Shown piece after piece: positions 8,836 to 17,479 of a stretch of 64,000 nt of DNA; the stretch's first letter is position 1; every line of letters starts with the position of its first letter. The notes beneath the pieces were generated by a model. The model was given only the letters and a program-made list of their open reading frames with translations. It did not search any database and was not told the origin of the DNA. Source of the DNA: Halogeometricum sp. S1BR25-6 (GTDB lineage Archaea > Halobacteriota > Halobacteria > Halobacteriales > Haloferacaceae); assembly GCF_031624495.1 (NCBI RefSeq), contig NZ_JAMQOP010000004.1, positions 1 through 64,000 on the forward strand. Reading direction: 5' to 3'. Made by a program: the position numbers and the translations under genes.

Positions 8836-8857
8836 TTACATACACTCGTATATGTAA
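8836..8857. promoter_or_regulatory. Inverted repeat TTACATA-8-TATGTAA in an AT-rich spacer
   Basis: Perfect 7-nt arms TTACATA and TATGTAA are separated by 8 nt in the AT-rich gap between the dehydratase pair and the amidase. It could be an operator for the amidase or part of a weak terminator for the upstream operon. No regulator gene is adjacent. Confidence 0.4.
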
Positions 8858-9045
8858 ACAAAAACCATATTTAGAATCTGTATTACGCAATCTGAACTCG
8901 GATAGGCTACTTAACTCACAGTATACGACTACTTCCTCGAGATTGACGACGCAACCACTCGATACGACCGCCGAGAGAGGAACTTCGGGAAGGCGAAAAC
9001 TTACGCTCGTGGTCCGGAATCGTTCGACAGGAGAGACCCGAGACG

Positions 9046-10569
9046 ATGTCCACGCCACCCGCCGACGCCTTCGACCTCCCGGAGACCACCATCGCCGACG
9101 TCCGCGCCGCCATCGCGGACGGGCGCGTCACCGTCGAGACGCTTCTCGACCGCTATCTGGCGCGCATCGACGCGTACGACGACGACCTGAACGCGGTTCT
9201 CACGCTGAACGACGGGGCGCGCGAACGTGCCCGGCGACTCGACGCCCGGTACGAGGAGGAGGGTTTCGTCGGACCGCTTCACGGCGTTCCGATGCTCCTG
9301 AAGGACAACCACGATACACACGATATGCCGACGACGGCCGGGTCCGTCGCCCTCGCCGACTCCGTCCCGCCGCGGGACGCCTTCGTCGTCGAGCGACTCC
9401 GGGACGCCGGCGCCGTCGTCGTCGGGAAGACCAACCTCCAGGAACTGTCGTTCGGGGTGGATACGATAAGCTCACTCGGCGGCGCGACCCGAAACGCCTA
9501 CGACCTGAACCGGCGGCCCTCAGGGTCCAGCGGTGGCACCGCGGCGGCCGTCGCCGCGAACTTGGCGACCGTCGGCACGGGTTCGGACACCTGCTCGTCA
9601 GTCCGGTCCCCGCCCGCGTTCAACAACCTCGTCGGCGTCCGCCCGACGCGGGGACTGGTCAGTCGGACGGGCATCGTCCCCCTGAGCGAGACGCAGGACA
9701 CCGCGGGTCCCATCACCAGAACCGTCGCCGACGCGGCCCGACTGCTCGACGCGATGGCCGGCTACGACCCCGAGGACCCCGTGACGGCCGCCGGCGCCGA
9801 CGCCGTTCCCGACGACGGCTACGTCTCCCACCTCGACCCCGACGGACTCGACGGCGCGCGCATCGGCGTCGCCCGCCAGTTCTTCGGCCTGCAGGGGGAT
9901 TCCGAAGACCTCCCCGTCGACGAGGCGGACGCCGCGGCCGTGACCGGCGCCGTCGAGGGAGCCATCGAGGAGATGGAAGCGGCCGGCGCGACGGTGCTCG
10001 ACCCAGTCGACGTCGTCGACGTCGACCTGCTCAAAAGTGCCCGCGTGCTCCAGTACGAGTTCGCCCGCGACTTCGACCGTTACCTCGCGCGCCTCGGCGA
10101 CGCGGCGCCGCACGGGTCGCTGGCAGAGGTGTACGAGACGGGCGAGATAGCGCCCTCCATCGAGTCGCGCTTCGAGGGAGCCGGAATCCTCGACGTCGAC
10201 GCCGACTCGCTGGAGAGGAACGTCGACTACCTCCGTCGACTTCGACGCCGCGACCGACTCGCGGAGACCGTCCTCGCGCGGATGGTGGAGGACGACTTCG
10301 ACGCCCTCCTCTACCCGCCGTCGACGGTCCCCCCGGTCGAGATACCCGAGCACCAACCGTTCTCCGAGATGAACTGCGAACTCTCGGCGCACACCGGGTT
10401 GCCCGCTATCGTCCTCCCAGCCGGATTCACGGACGACGGCCTCCCCGTGGGTGTCGAACTGCTCGGACGGCGGTTCGCCGAACCGCGCTTGCTCGAACTC
10501 GGATACGGGTTCGAACGCGTTTCGGGCCACCGCCGCCCCCCGGAGCGATTCGGGGAACTCGACGCGTAA
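9046..10569 (+). CDS. Amidase (amidase signature family)
   Basis: This is an amidase-signature hydrolase of 507 residues, the usual length for the family. It should cleave amides to a carboxylate and ammonia in the cytoplasm with a Ser-cisSer-Lys triad. The catalytic Lys is in MLLKDNHDT, the Gly/Ser-rich loop is GSSGGTAAAVA, and the nucleophile region reads GSDTCSSVRSPPA where most homologues have GTDTGGSIR. Start is the ATG of MSTPPADAFDLPET, preceded by GAGAGACCCGAG. The gene stands alone between an AT-rich gap and a small zinc-ribbon gene on the other strand. The substrate is unknown. Confidence 0.92.
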   Translation: MSTPPADAFDLPETTIADVRAAIADGRVTVETLLDRYLARIDAYDDDLNAVLTLNDGARERARRLDARYEEEGFVGPLHGVPMLLKDNHDTHDMPTTAGSVALADSVPPRDAFVVERLRDAGAVVVGKTNLQELSFGVDTISSLGGATRNAYDLNRRPSGSSGGTAAAVAANLATVGTGSDTCSSVRSPPAFNNLVGVRPTRGLVSRTGIVPLSETQDTAGPITRTVADAARLLDAMAGYDPEDPVTAAGADAVPDDGYVSHLDPDGLDGARIGVARQFFGLQGDSEDLPVDEADAAAVTGAVEGAIEEMEAAGATVLDPVDVVDVDLLKSARVLQYEFARDFDRYLARLGDAAPHGSLAEVYETGEIAPSIESRFEGAGILDVDADSLERNVDYLRRLRRRDRLAETVLARMVEDDFDALLYPPSTVPPVEIPEHQPFSEMNCELSAHTGLPAIVLPAGFTDDGLPVGVELLGRRFAEPRLLELGYGFERVSGHRRPPERFGELDA

Positions 10570-10733
10570 TCCGGTATCCGTTCGACCCGCGAGGCGGGAG
10601 GGTTCTCACGTCCCCCGCCCGTATTCACATAGCGAGCAGAATCATACCTCGTCGGACCAACCGGCGTAAACGAGAGGGAATTCTGCCTTTCCCGGTTCAC
10701 ACCTCGCTCCCTCTCACCCGCTCACCGCGCCCC

Positions 10734-10949
10734 TCAGACGACCTGCTCGCTCCGCGACGCCCCGCAGTAGTAACACTTCAACAGCCGATACGGCTGGCGC
10801 GCGAACATCTCGTTCTTCGGCTGTACCGCCTCCCGAGTCGCCTCCGTTCGGAACCGGACCGTCACCTCATGCTCGCGTTCGCCGCCGCAGTCGGGACACG
10901 CTCTGATCCGCCAGTCGGGGACGTCTCCGGTGGGGTCTTTGACTGCCAT
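10734..10949 (-). CDS. Small CPxCG-type zinc-ribbon protein
   Basis: This 71-residue protein has two cysteine pairs, CPDCGG and CYYCGA, that would bind one zinc ion. Between them are a basic beta hairpin (HEVTVRFRTEATRE) and FARQPYRLLKC. Start is the ATG of MAVKDPTGD; the longer in-frame extension runs into an AT-rich promoter-like stretch (TTTATA around 10975). Very small zinc-finger proteins of this kind are abundant in haloarchaea and mostly uncharacterised. Protein or nucleic-acid contact is the general expectation. It converges on the amidase. Confidence 0.75.
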   Translation of the reverse strand: MAVKDPTGDVPDWRIRACPDCGGEREHEVTVRFRTEATREAVQPKNEMFARQPYRLLKCYYCGASRSEQVV

Positions 10950-11200
10950 GTGCACCGCCCCTATTCTGTGGTTGTTTATACAACTTTTTGCCGAGTTGAT
11001 GAGTCTCAGGAGCGACACAACACGCACTCGTGACGGAGAGGCTCACTCCTTCTCGAACCAGTGCGAAGTGATGACGAGTGCTCCGTGCCGAAAACTCGCT
11101 TCCGAACACACGTGTTGAATCTGTCACGCTCTATGAGTACTCGATTAGAGATAGACAAACTCACACAAAGGTATAAGTAACGGCTCAGAGAGTGTCTGGT

Positions 11201-11374
11201 ATGTCTGACCAGGTGGACGGGGTGCTCGGACTGATAACCGCGTGCGCGCTCATCGGAACGGTCGCGTACGGACGGTCACCGGGTTCCGCGGACGCGCTCC
11301 TGATCGGGTTGCTCCAGGTCGGGGTGTTCGCGGCCGTCGGGGGAAGCCTCGTCCGAATCGCCGTCGGTCGGTAA
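11201..11374 (+). CDS. Small hypothetical membrane protein
   Basis: This 57-residue protein has two predicted membrane segments (GLITACALIGTVAYG and LLIGLLQVGVFAAVGG) and a short acidic N-terminus. The ATG at 11201 was preferred to the upstream GTG at 11192. The sequence GTATAAGTAA at 11171-11180 sits about 26 nt before the ATG and could be its TATA box, which supports a leaderless transcript. I do not recognise a family. It lies on the opposite strand to the histidine kinase gene and converges on it. Confidence 0.6.
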   Translation: MSDQVDGVLGLITACALIGTVAYGRSPGSADALLIGLLQVGVFAAVGGSLVRIAVGR

Positions 11375-11447
11375 CGACGTCGTCCCGCCCTCCGTCGCCG
11401 CCATCGAGTGTCGGTCGTTCGGAGCAAATCGAACCGATGGGCTCTCG

Positions 11448-13211
11448 TCAGGGCGTCTGTGGCTCCGCTGTCGGGTTCTGCTCGGACGGCGCCTTCGGAA
11501 GGCGGACGAAGAAGACCGACCCGCGAGGGTCGTTGTCCTCGACCCAGACGTCGCCGCCGTACCCGCTCACCAGCGTTTCGACGAGGTAGAGCCCGATGCC
11601 CGTTCCCGGGCTCTCGAGTCCCTTGTTGCCGCGGCCGAATATCTCCTCGCGTCGCTCGGGAGGGACCCCGGGTCCGTCGTCCGCGACGGCGACGACGACG
11701 GCGTCGCTCTCGTCGGTCGCAGACACCGTCACGGTCGGCGTTTCGGTATCCCTGTGTCGAATCCCGTTCGTGAGGAGGTTTCGGAACACGGTCCCCAGCG
11801 CATCGTCGGCGAGGACACACACGTCCGGAACGTCCTCGGAGATGCGAAGCGTGCACTCGTCGTCGCCCGCTCGCACGGAGTCGACCTCGTGCGTCAGAAC
11901 CTCCCGGAGCGACACCGCTTCGAGGTCCGACGCGTCGTTGAGCATCGTCTGCATCAGGCCGCGCATCGTCTCGGTGAGTTCGACGGCATGTTCGCCGTTC
12001 CGGACGATGGTCTCGAGTCGGGTCTCAGCCTCCTCGCCGTCGACGAGCGATTCGAGGAGGTGCGCGTTGCCGAGGACGACCGACATGTCGTTCCGGATGT
12101 CGTGCCGGACGATCTGATTGAGGAGCGTGAGCCGTTCGTTCTGCTCTTCGATAGCGCGCTTTCGCTCTTGGAGGGTGGTCACGTCGCGCAGGACGACGAC
12201 CCAGCCGACGTGTTGCCCGCGCCGGTCGAGCGTCTGCGTCCGGACGCTCAGGAACCGCTCGTCCGCTCCCCCGCCATCTTTTCCGTCGACGCGGACGGTG
12301 TCCGTTTCGGGTTTCGCGAGGTCGACGTCCGGGAAGCCCGCCTCGAAAGCGTCGCCGACTCCCGCTCCGCCCGCGGCGAAGAACCGCTCGCCGGGTCCGT
12401 TCGCGTGGACGACTCGCCCGGTTCTGTCGACGACGAGAACGCCGTCGGGCGACGCTTCGAGCGCCGTCGTGTAGGCGATGGGCGGGAGGTCCAACAGTCG
12501 ATAGCGAAACAGCGCGACGCCGAGCGCCGCGGCCGTCACCGCGGTGGACGCCGGGACGAGGTTGACGTGGTCGGCCGTGAACGGCGGGATTCCCGCGTAC
12601 GTCGCGCCCACGACCAAGAGCGGGGCGCCGATTCCGACGCCGAGAAGCAACGCCTGCGGGACGTACTCGCGGCCGAGTCGGAACGCCTCGACGGCGACGA
12701 TGGCGAGGGCGGCGAGCGAGAGCGCCGCGTTGTAGAGGAGTTGCAACAGCAGGTGCGCGGGGCCCACGTCGACCCGGAGGACGAGGAGTCCGCCCCGTTC
12801 GACGAGGCGCGTGCTCTCGATGGCGAGACCGGCGGGGTTCGCGAACACGAGGGCCACGTAGAGCGCCGGGACGCTCAGCAGCGCCGCGACGACGGGCGGT
12901 CGCAACCACTCGTCGCGGTCGGTGTACGACAGGGCGAATAGCAGGCTGAACGCGCCGATGGGCGCCGCGCCCACGTAGAGCAGGCGGTAGGCGAGTAGTT
13001 TCACCGCGGGGTCTGTGCTGAGAAGTTTGACGGCCGAGAACCCCGACCAGAGCGAGAGCGCGACGCTCGCGCAGATGAACGCTGTCAGGACCGGAGTTCG
13101 ACCGTTCCGGTTCGCGTACGAAAGAGCGTAAACCCCGAGAAAGACCGAGAGCAGCGCCGCGAACAGAGCCGGATACGCGTAAAGTGTCTGTTGCCAACTC
13201 ATCGAACTCAT
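11448..13211 (-). CDS. Membrane sensor histidine kinase with 7TM, PAS and HATPase domains
   Basis: The 587-residue kinase begins with about seven hydrophobic segments (residues 1-210, histidine-kinase 7TM type). A PAS domain follows (about 220-330, containing DGVLVVDRTGRVVHANG), then a coiled linker ending in the phosphoacceptor box IVRHDIRNDMSVV. The HATPase domain shows the N box VFRNLLTNGIRHRD and the G boxes VADDGPGVP and GTGIGLYLV. Start was set at ATG 13211 because a TATA-like CTTTATG lies about 30 nt upstream; 13202 and 13250 are alternatives. No response regulator is adjacent, as is usual for haloarchaeal orphan kinases. The signal is unknown. Confidence 0.9.
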   Translation of the reverse strand: MSSMSWQQTLYAYPALFAALLSVFLGVYALSYANRNGRTPVLTAFICASVALSLWSGFSAVKLLSTDPAVKLLAYRLLYVGAAPIGAFSLLFALSYTDRDEWLRPPVVAALLSVPALYVALVFANPAGLAIESTRLVERGGLLVLRVDVGPAHLLLQLLYNAALSLAALAIVAVEAFRLGREYVPQALLLGVGIGAPLLVVGATYAGIPPFTADHVNLVPASTAVTAAALGVALFRYRLLDLPPIAYTTALEASPDGVLVVDRTGRVVHANGPGERFFAAGGAGVGDAFEAGFPDVDLAKPETDTVRVDGKDGGGADERFLSVRTQTLDRRGQHVGWVVVLRDVTTLQERKRAIEEQNERLTLLNQIVRHDIRNDMSVVLGNAHLLESLVDGEEAETRLETIVRNGEHAVELTETMRGLMQTMLNDASDLEAVSLREVLTHEVDSVRAGDDECTLRISEDVPDVCVLADDALGTVFRNLLTNGIRHRDTETPTVTVSATDESDAVVVAVADDGPGVPPERREEIFGRGNKGLESPGTGIGLYLVETLVSGYGGDVWVEDNDPRGSVFFVRLPKAPSEQNPTAEPQTP

Positions 13212-13240
13212 CCAACCGGTGACTGTCTCAGTGGCTAGAA

Positions 13241-13246
13241 CATAAA
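13241..13246 (-). promoter_or_regulatory. TATA-like box for the histidine kinase
   Basis: On the minus strand this reads TTTATG, about 30 nt upstream of the ATG at 13211. The spacing favours a leaderless transcript from that ATG. Confidence 0.45.
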
Positions 13247-13419
13247 GCATTCGTCCGACTCATCAGCCATCTGTTGCGTTCGCTCTCTTCTCGTCTCCGT
13301 CGGCCGTCTTTGCGCCCTCCGGTCGCGCCCGTGAAACGGCGTTTCCACCGAAAGCGGTTCGACAGTCAGGACCTGCGAATAGGGCGAGTAGTTATGATAT
13401 CGATTCGATATTACTCCGT

Positions 13420-13902
13420 ATGGGTCCCTCCAAACGCGAACGGATGCAGATCAGTCGGCAGGACTTCACGCGGGTGTGGAAGCAGCGAGATATGGATGCG
13501 ATTCGCGACATCTACTCGCTCGACTTCCGCGGCCACGGCTTCCCGGGCAACCGAACGGTCACGCGGTCGCAGTACCGCCGGACGGTCGAACTGTTCCAAC
13601 GGGTGTTCCCCGACTGCCGGATCGAACTCGAAGAGATGCGCGCGGACAGCGAGTTCGTGTACGCCTCGTGGGTGTTCTCCGGCACCCCCGCGATACCCGG
13701 ATTCGGTCCGAACGCGTCGCCGGTGTCGTTCCGCGGCACCGGACGGCACCGGCACCGGGGCGGAAAAGTGGTGGAAGTGTGGGTCGAGACCGACTGGCTC
13801 TCGGTCGCAAAGCAGGTCGGACGGTCGTACTCCCGGTCTGTTCACGAAACGATATCGCGGCTACCGACCGTTTTTCGACTTTCTACGCTCGAAGGTATCT
13901 AA
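13420..13902 (+). CDS. SnoaL-like (NTF2-fold) ester cyclase family protein
   Basis: The 160-residue product matches the SnoaL-like polyketide-cyclase fold: an N-terminal helix (DFTRVWKQRDMDAIRDIYS), a strand with HGFPGNRTVTRSQYR, FQRVFPDCRIELEEMRAD, and late strands VSFRGTGRHRH and KVVEVWVETDW. The last 25 residues after VAKQVG look atypical for the family and may be a lineage-specific tail or a shifted end. The ATG at 13420 has TATA-like sequence (GATATTACT) about 15-20 nt upstream; a second ATG at 13444 is possible. The reaction is unknown. Family members bind small hydrophobic compounds. Confidence 0.7.
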   Translation: MGPSKRERMQISRQDFTRVWKQRDMDAIRDIYSLDFRGHGFPGNRTVTRSQYRRTVELFQRVFPDCRIELEEMRADSEFVYASWVFSGTPAIPGFGPNASPVSFRGTGRHRHRGGKVVEVWVETDWLSVAKQVGRSYSRSVHETISRLPTVFRLSTLEGI

Positions 13903-14062
13903 CATAGGTGCGCCCCGAAGTAGACGAATACTATTCCGAGTTTTCGCTCCCAAATATAGTCGCTATGAATACGAATGCGGTAAGTATGGTGTAGAACCCG
14001 GCTCCCTTTTGGTCGAATCAATTCACACTCTTTTCGAGCAAAGCACACAGCCGGCACGTACG

Positions 14063-14068
14063 TTTATG
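14063..14068 (+). promoter_or_regulatory. TATA-like box for acyl-CoA dehydrogenase
   Basis: TTTATG lies about 28 nt before the ATG at 14094, matching the spacing of a leaderless haloarchaeal promoter. Confidence 0.45.
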
Positions 14069-14093
14069 AGGGCGCACGCCGACTCGCTGTCGT

Positions 14094-15248
14094 ATGCATC
14101 TCATCGAGTCCGCACTGTCGGAGAGCCATCGGACCGTCCGTGACCGAGCGGACGCGTTCGCCGAAGAGGTCGTCGCGCCGCGCGCGGAGGAGATAGAAGA
14201 GACCGACGAGTTCCCGCGCGACGTCGTCGAAGCGGCGGGTGAGCGCGGCCTGCTCGGACTGCTCTTACCCGACGGGTACGGCGACCTCTCCTCGGATTTC
14301 CTCGGCTACTGTCTGGCGGTCGAGCGAATCGCGGCCGAGAGTGGCGCCGTCGCGGAGACGATTCAGGGCCACACGTTCGCCGCCCTTCCCGTCGCTCGGT
14401 TCGGAACGGACGAACAGAAGGAGCGCTACCTCGAACCGATGGCTCGCGGAGAGGCGGTCGGGGCGATGCTTCTGACCGAACCCGGCGCGGGGAGTTCTCC
14501 CTCCGAGTTGGAGACCGTCGCCGAGGCGACTGACGACGGCTACCGACTCTCCGGCGAGAAGGCGTTCGGGACCAACGCCGGCGTCGCGGACGTTCACCTT
14601 GTCGTCGCCCGCAAGCGTCCGCAACCCGACGACTCCCACGGCGTCAGCGTCTTCCTCGTCCCCGGCGCGGACGAGACGGCGGGTTTCGCGTTCGACCGCG
14701 TCGAGTACATGGGCATGCGCGGCCACGTCACCGGCGACTCGACGTTCGACGGCGTAGTCGTCCCCGCGGACGACCTCCTCGGGAGCGTCGGGCAGGGCTT
14801 CCGCATCGCGATGGGCACGATCGACATGGCGCGAACCGGCATCGGCGCCATTGGCACCGGCATCGCGCGCGGCGCGTTCGACGCCGCCGTCGACTACGCG
14901 GGCGACCGGGAGCAGGGAGGCAAAGCAATCGGCGAGTACCAAGCGGTCCAAGTGCTCGTCGCCGACATGTACCAACAGCTCTCGGCCGCCCGTCACTCCG
15001 TCTACTCCTCCGCGCTCGCTATTTCCGAGGACGACGGCGAGACCCGACTGTCGAGCGCAGCCAAACTCGCCGGAAGCGAGGCGGCCGAGTTCGTCACCCG
15101 CAACGCGATGCAGGTGTACGGGGGGAAAGGCTACCGAACGGACCTGCCGCTCGAACGCTACTACCGTGATGCGCGCATTCTCAGTCTCATCGGCGGCACT
15201 TCGGAGATACAGCGGACGACAATCGCCCGCGAGACGCTCGACCTCTGA
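14094..15248 (+). CDS. Acyl-CoA dehydrogenase
   Basis: This FAD-dependent acyl-CoA dehydrogenase has 384 residues, the standard length. It introduces a 2,3 double bond into an acyl-CoA and passes electrons to ETF. Visible signatures include the FAD/substrate segment AMLLTEPGAGSSPSEL, a GYRLSGEKAFGTNA motif, YGGKGYRTDLPLERYYRDAR with the probable catalytic Glu, and GGTSEIQRTTIARETL at the C-terminus. It converges on the enoyl-CoA hydratase beside the paa operon. It could process a dicarboxyl-CoA or phenylpropanoyl-CoA-type intermediate or serve general beta-oxidation. The substrate cannot be decided from sequence. Confidence 0.93.
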   Translation: MHLIESALSESHRTVRDRADAFAEEVVAPRAEEIEETDEFPRDVVEAAGERGLLGLLLPDGYGDLSSDFLGYCLAVERIAAESGAVAETIQGHTFAALPVARFGTDEQKERYLEPMARGEAVGAMLLTEPGAGSSPSELETVAEATDDGYRLSGEKAFGTNAGVADVHLVVARKRPQPDDSHGVSVFLVPGADETAGFAFDRVEYMGMRGHVTGDSTFDGVVVPADDLLGSVGQGFRIAMGTIDMARTGIGAIGTGIARGAFDAAVDYAGDREQGGKAIGEYQAVQVLVADMYQQLSAARHSVYSSALAISEDDGETRLSSAAKLAGSEAAEFVTRNAMQVYGGKGYRTDLPLERYYRDARILSLIGGTSEIQRTTIARETLDL

Positions 15249-15382
15249 GACGCCGGCACTCCGCTTGCGGCGACGGTCGTTCTCTCCGCGAAAAAGAACT
15301 CGACCCGGGATGGGCGGTCGACGGTCAGGCCCGCGCATCCCGATAGCTTTCCGCCCGTTTCGCTCGTGGGACTCCCGCCTGC

Positions 15383-16222
15383 TCAGTCGTCGTCGGTCGT
15401 GACGGCGTCATCGCCGAGTTCGGCCTTGATGAAGTCCGGGTCGCGCTTCTCGAGGAACGCGCTGATTCCCTCTTTGGCACCCTCGGTGTCGAACAGTTGG
15501 TTCTGCAGTTCGCGCTCGTGCGCCAGCGCGTCGTACAGCGACATCTCCATGCCCTCGTTGATGGCGACTTTGATGTGTCCGACGGCCTTGTTGGGAAGGC
15601 TCGCGACCTGTTTCGCGAACGCGATGGCTTCCTCCTCGCAGGTACCGGGTTCGACCAGTTCGTCGATGATGCCGGCGTCGGCCGCTTCCTTCGGCGTGAG
15701 GCGCTCGTCGTTGAGCATCATCTTGAGCGCCTTCGACCGGCCGACGTAGCGGGGGAGCAGTTGGGTGCCGGCCTCGCCGGGGATGAGACCGAGTTTCACC
15801 TCGGGGACGCCGAGGTTGTAGCCGTCGTCGTCGCCGCAGTACCGGATGTCCGTCGCGAGCGCGAACTCCAGACCGCCACCCATGCAGTGGCCGTCGACGG
15901 CGGCGATGAAGATGGTGTCCGTCGAGCGCATCTTCAGGATGGACTCCTTGCTGGTCTGACTCGCGTAGCCGATGTGCTCGGGGCTCTCGTCCTGCAGCGC
16001 CTGGATGTCGTATCCGGAGGAGAAGAACTTGTCACTGGTGCTGCTGAGGACGGCGGCGCGGACCGTCTCGTCGAAGCGGATGGTCTCCACCATCTTCTGG
16101 AACTCCAATACCATGTCCGCGTCGTGGGCGTTCGCGGGCGGCTTGTTCAACCGGACGATGCCGACGTGGCCGTCCTGTTCCGTCTCGAAGTTCTCTAGCT
16201 CGAGTTCTGCGAAGGTCTCCAT
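15383..16222 (-). CDS. Enoyl-CoA hydratase/isomerase family protein
   Basis: This crotonase-fold protein has 279 residues. The oxyanion-hole segments are SSGYDIQALQ and GHCMGGGLEFALATDIR, and the active-site stretch VPEVKLGLIPGEAGTQLL includes a Glu at the hydratase position. A Lys/Glu-rich C-terminal region contains SAFLEKRDPDF, the usual family ending. It lies just downstream of the phenylacetyl-CoA epoxidase genes on the same strand but has its own TATA-like box 28 nt upstream, so it is probably transcribed separately as a leaderless mRNA. A hydratase step in phenylacetate degradation is plausible. The PaaG-type isomerase is better represented by the gene at 39367-40131. Confidence 0.9.
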   Translation of the reverse strand: METFAELELENFETEQDGHVGIVRLNKPPANAHDADMVLEFQKMVETIRFDETVRAAVLSSTSDKFFSSGYDIQALQDESPEHIGYASQTSKESILKMRSTDTIFIAAVDGHCMGGGLEFALATDIRYCGDDDGYNLGVPEVKLGLIPGEAGTQLLPRYVGRSKALKMMLNDERLTPKEAADAGIIDELVEPGTCEEEAIAFAKQVASLPNKAVGHIKVAINEGMEMSLYDALAHERELQNQLFDTEGAKEGISAFLEKRDPDFIKAELGDDAVTTDDD

Positions 16223-16246
16223 ACGACTCCTACATCCATAGGACAG

Positions 16247-16254
16247 TATAAATA
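16247..16254 (-). promoter_or_regulatory. TATA box for enoyl-CoA hydratase
   Basis: The minus strand reads TATTTATA centred about 28 nt upstream of the ATG at 16222, a strong match to the haloarchaeal leaderless promoter layout. Confidence 0.6.
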
Positions 16255-16332
16255 GTTATCGACACGTAAAACCGAGAATACGGCTAGTACAGCCGCTAAC
16301 AACGCCACATTCCTCATTCCGAAGGTCGCCGA

Positions 16333-16497
16333 CTATCGGCCCGAGTCCGCGACTTCGCCGTCGTATTTGATGCGCTCGAAGACGGTGTGACAGCCGTTGC
16401 AGTAGTACTGGCTCTTCGAGACCTCGGAGCCGAACTGCGAGTGCCGTTCGGTGTCCGTCGACCCGCAGAACGGGCACTCGGGGTGCGTCGCCGACAT
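16333..16497 (-). CDS. PaaD zinc-ribbon domain as a separate small protein
   Basis: This 54-residue protein has two cysteine pairs, CPFCGS and CNGCH, separated by HSQFGSEVSKSQYY. It ends after VFERIKYDGEV. The pattern matches the zinc ribbon found at the C-terminus of bacterial PaaD proteins, where it follows the DUF59 domain. Here it is the last gene of the epoxidase operon, 2 nt after the paaC stop codon, while the DUF59 part is encoded separately at 17476-17859. PaaD is thought to help maturation of the epoxidase. The split suggests the two halves act as two subunits, which is inference. Confidence 0.8.
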   Translation of the reverse strand: MSATHPECPFCGSTDTERHSQFGSEVSKSQYYCNGCHTVFERIKYDGEVADSGR

Positions 16498-16499
16498 CG

Positions 16500-17270
16500 T
16501 CACTCCATCCTGAACTCGGCGTTCTGGACGCCGCTGAGCGATTCGACGTCACCCTCCGAGATGGTGCCGTCGCCCGTCCGACGGCGGCGCTCGTCCCACT
16601 CCTCGACGTCGGGAGCGTCCCAGTTCACGTCGAGAGCGTCGACGTCGACGGCCGTTCCCCCGAATATCTCTTCGAGGCGGTCGACGAACGCCGCGCGCAG
16701 GGCCGACGCCGACCGGTCGGTAAAGCCGGACGCGACGAGCGGGTCCGTCTCATCGTCGTACGCGGCGGGCCCGAGGAAAGCGAGTACGTCGGGGAGCGCC
16801 GATTCGAGCGCGGCGGTCACCTGGTCGGTCCGTTCGTCTCCCATCGTCTCCAGTCGACCGTCGAGGAACTCCAAGTGGAAGTACTCGTCCTGCCCGATGC
16901 GGGTGCCGAGACCCTCGAAGTCCTCATGATCGATGGCGTCGATGAGGTACCACGCCGCGCGTTCGGTCAGTCCGATGCGCACGACGAACTCCACCCACGA
17001 CCCGGGCCGTTCGTCGATGGTCGCCGCGTTCGAGAACTCGGCGGCGGTCCGGTCGCCTTCGAGCCAGTCGTCCGCGCGTCCCTGCTGTCCGAGCAGTCGG
17101 AACAGTTGGCGAACGTGTCCGAGTTCGTCCTGCGCGGCGCTCGCGCCCGCGATGTCGTCTTCGAGTACCGGGCCCGAGAACATCCACTCGGCGTACCGCT
17201 GCGACAGCACGAGTTTCGTGTCGGCGATGGCCTGCACGTAGTTGACCGCCTCGTCGGACCACTTGCTCAC
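16500..17270 (-). CDS. paaC: 1,2-phenylacetyl-CoA epoxidase subunit PaaC
   Basis: This ferritin-like structural subunit of the phenylacetyl-CoA monooxygenase has 256 residues. PaaC pairs with catalytic PaaA. Characteristic segments are DTKLVLSQRYAEWMFSGP, AAQDELGHVRQLFRLLG and RIGQDEYFHLEFLDGRLE. In characterised systems PaaC lacks a functional metal site and stabilises PaaA. Start is a GTG at 17270 overlapping the paaB stop (GTGA). The C-terminal 50 residues are acidic and typical of halophiles. Confidence 0.92.
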   Translation of the reverse strand: MSKWSDEAVNYVQAIADTKLVLSQRYAEWMFSGPVLEDDIAGASAAQDELGHVRQLFRLLGQQGRADDWLEGDRTAAEFSNAATIDERPGSWVEFVVRIGLTERAAWYLIDAIDHEDFEGLGTRIGQDEYFHLEFLDGRLETMGDERTDQVTAALESALPDVLAFLGPAAYDDETDPLVASGFTDRSASALRAAFVDRLEEIFGGTAVDVDALDVNWDAPDVEEWDERRRRTGDGTISEGDVESLSGVQNAEFRME

Positions 17271-17479
17271 GCGGCATCACCCGGCGTGTCCGGCATGGTG
17301 CCGACGTTGGTGGCCTCGACCATGTGCTCGCGCCGGACGACGACGAGTCGGTCCCAGTCCTCCTCGTCGAACGTCCGGTAGGCGTACACTTTGGCGAGTC
17401 GGTCGTTCTCCGCGTCGACGTTGCCGACGTTGATGAGCTCGTCTCCGGCGTTGATGCGAGCGAACACCTCGTACTTCAT
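17267..17479 (-). CDS. paaB: 1,2-phenylacetyl-CoA epoxidase subunit PaaB
   Basis: This small 70-residue subunit starts with ATG at 17479 inside the paaD stop (ATGA) and ends in the paaC start. It contains the PaaB core MKYEVFARINAGDELINVG followed by AKVYAYRTFDEEDWDRLVVV. PaaB from Escherichia coli is longer (about 95 residues), so this is a short version that keeps the central strand-helix unit. PaaB is thought to bridge PaaAC heterodimers. The position between paaD and paaC supports the assignment. Confidence 0.9.
   Translation of the reverse strand: MKYEVFARINAGDELINVGNVDAENDRLAKVYAYRTFDEEDWDRLVVVRREHMVEATNVGTMPDTPGDAA

Noticed and set aside
8943-11033. Open frame of almost 700 codons on the plus strand, shifted relative to the amidase
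   Set aside because: The product is Arg/Pro/Gly-rich with no hydrophobic core, and the amidase frame explains the codon bias. Long empty frames are expected in DNA this GC-rich.
11201-13211. Small membrane protein as a partner or response regulator of the histidine kinase
   Set aside because: The genes converge from opposite strands and the small protein has no receiver or DNA-binding features.
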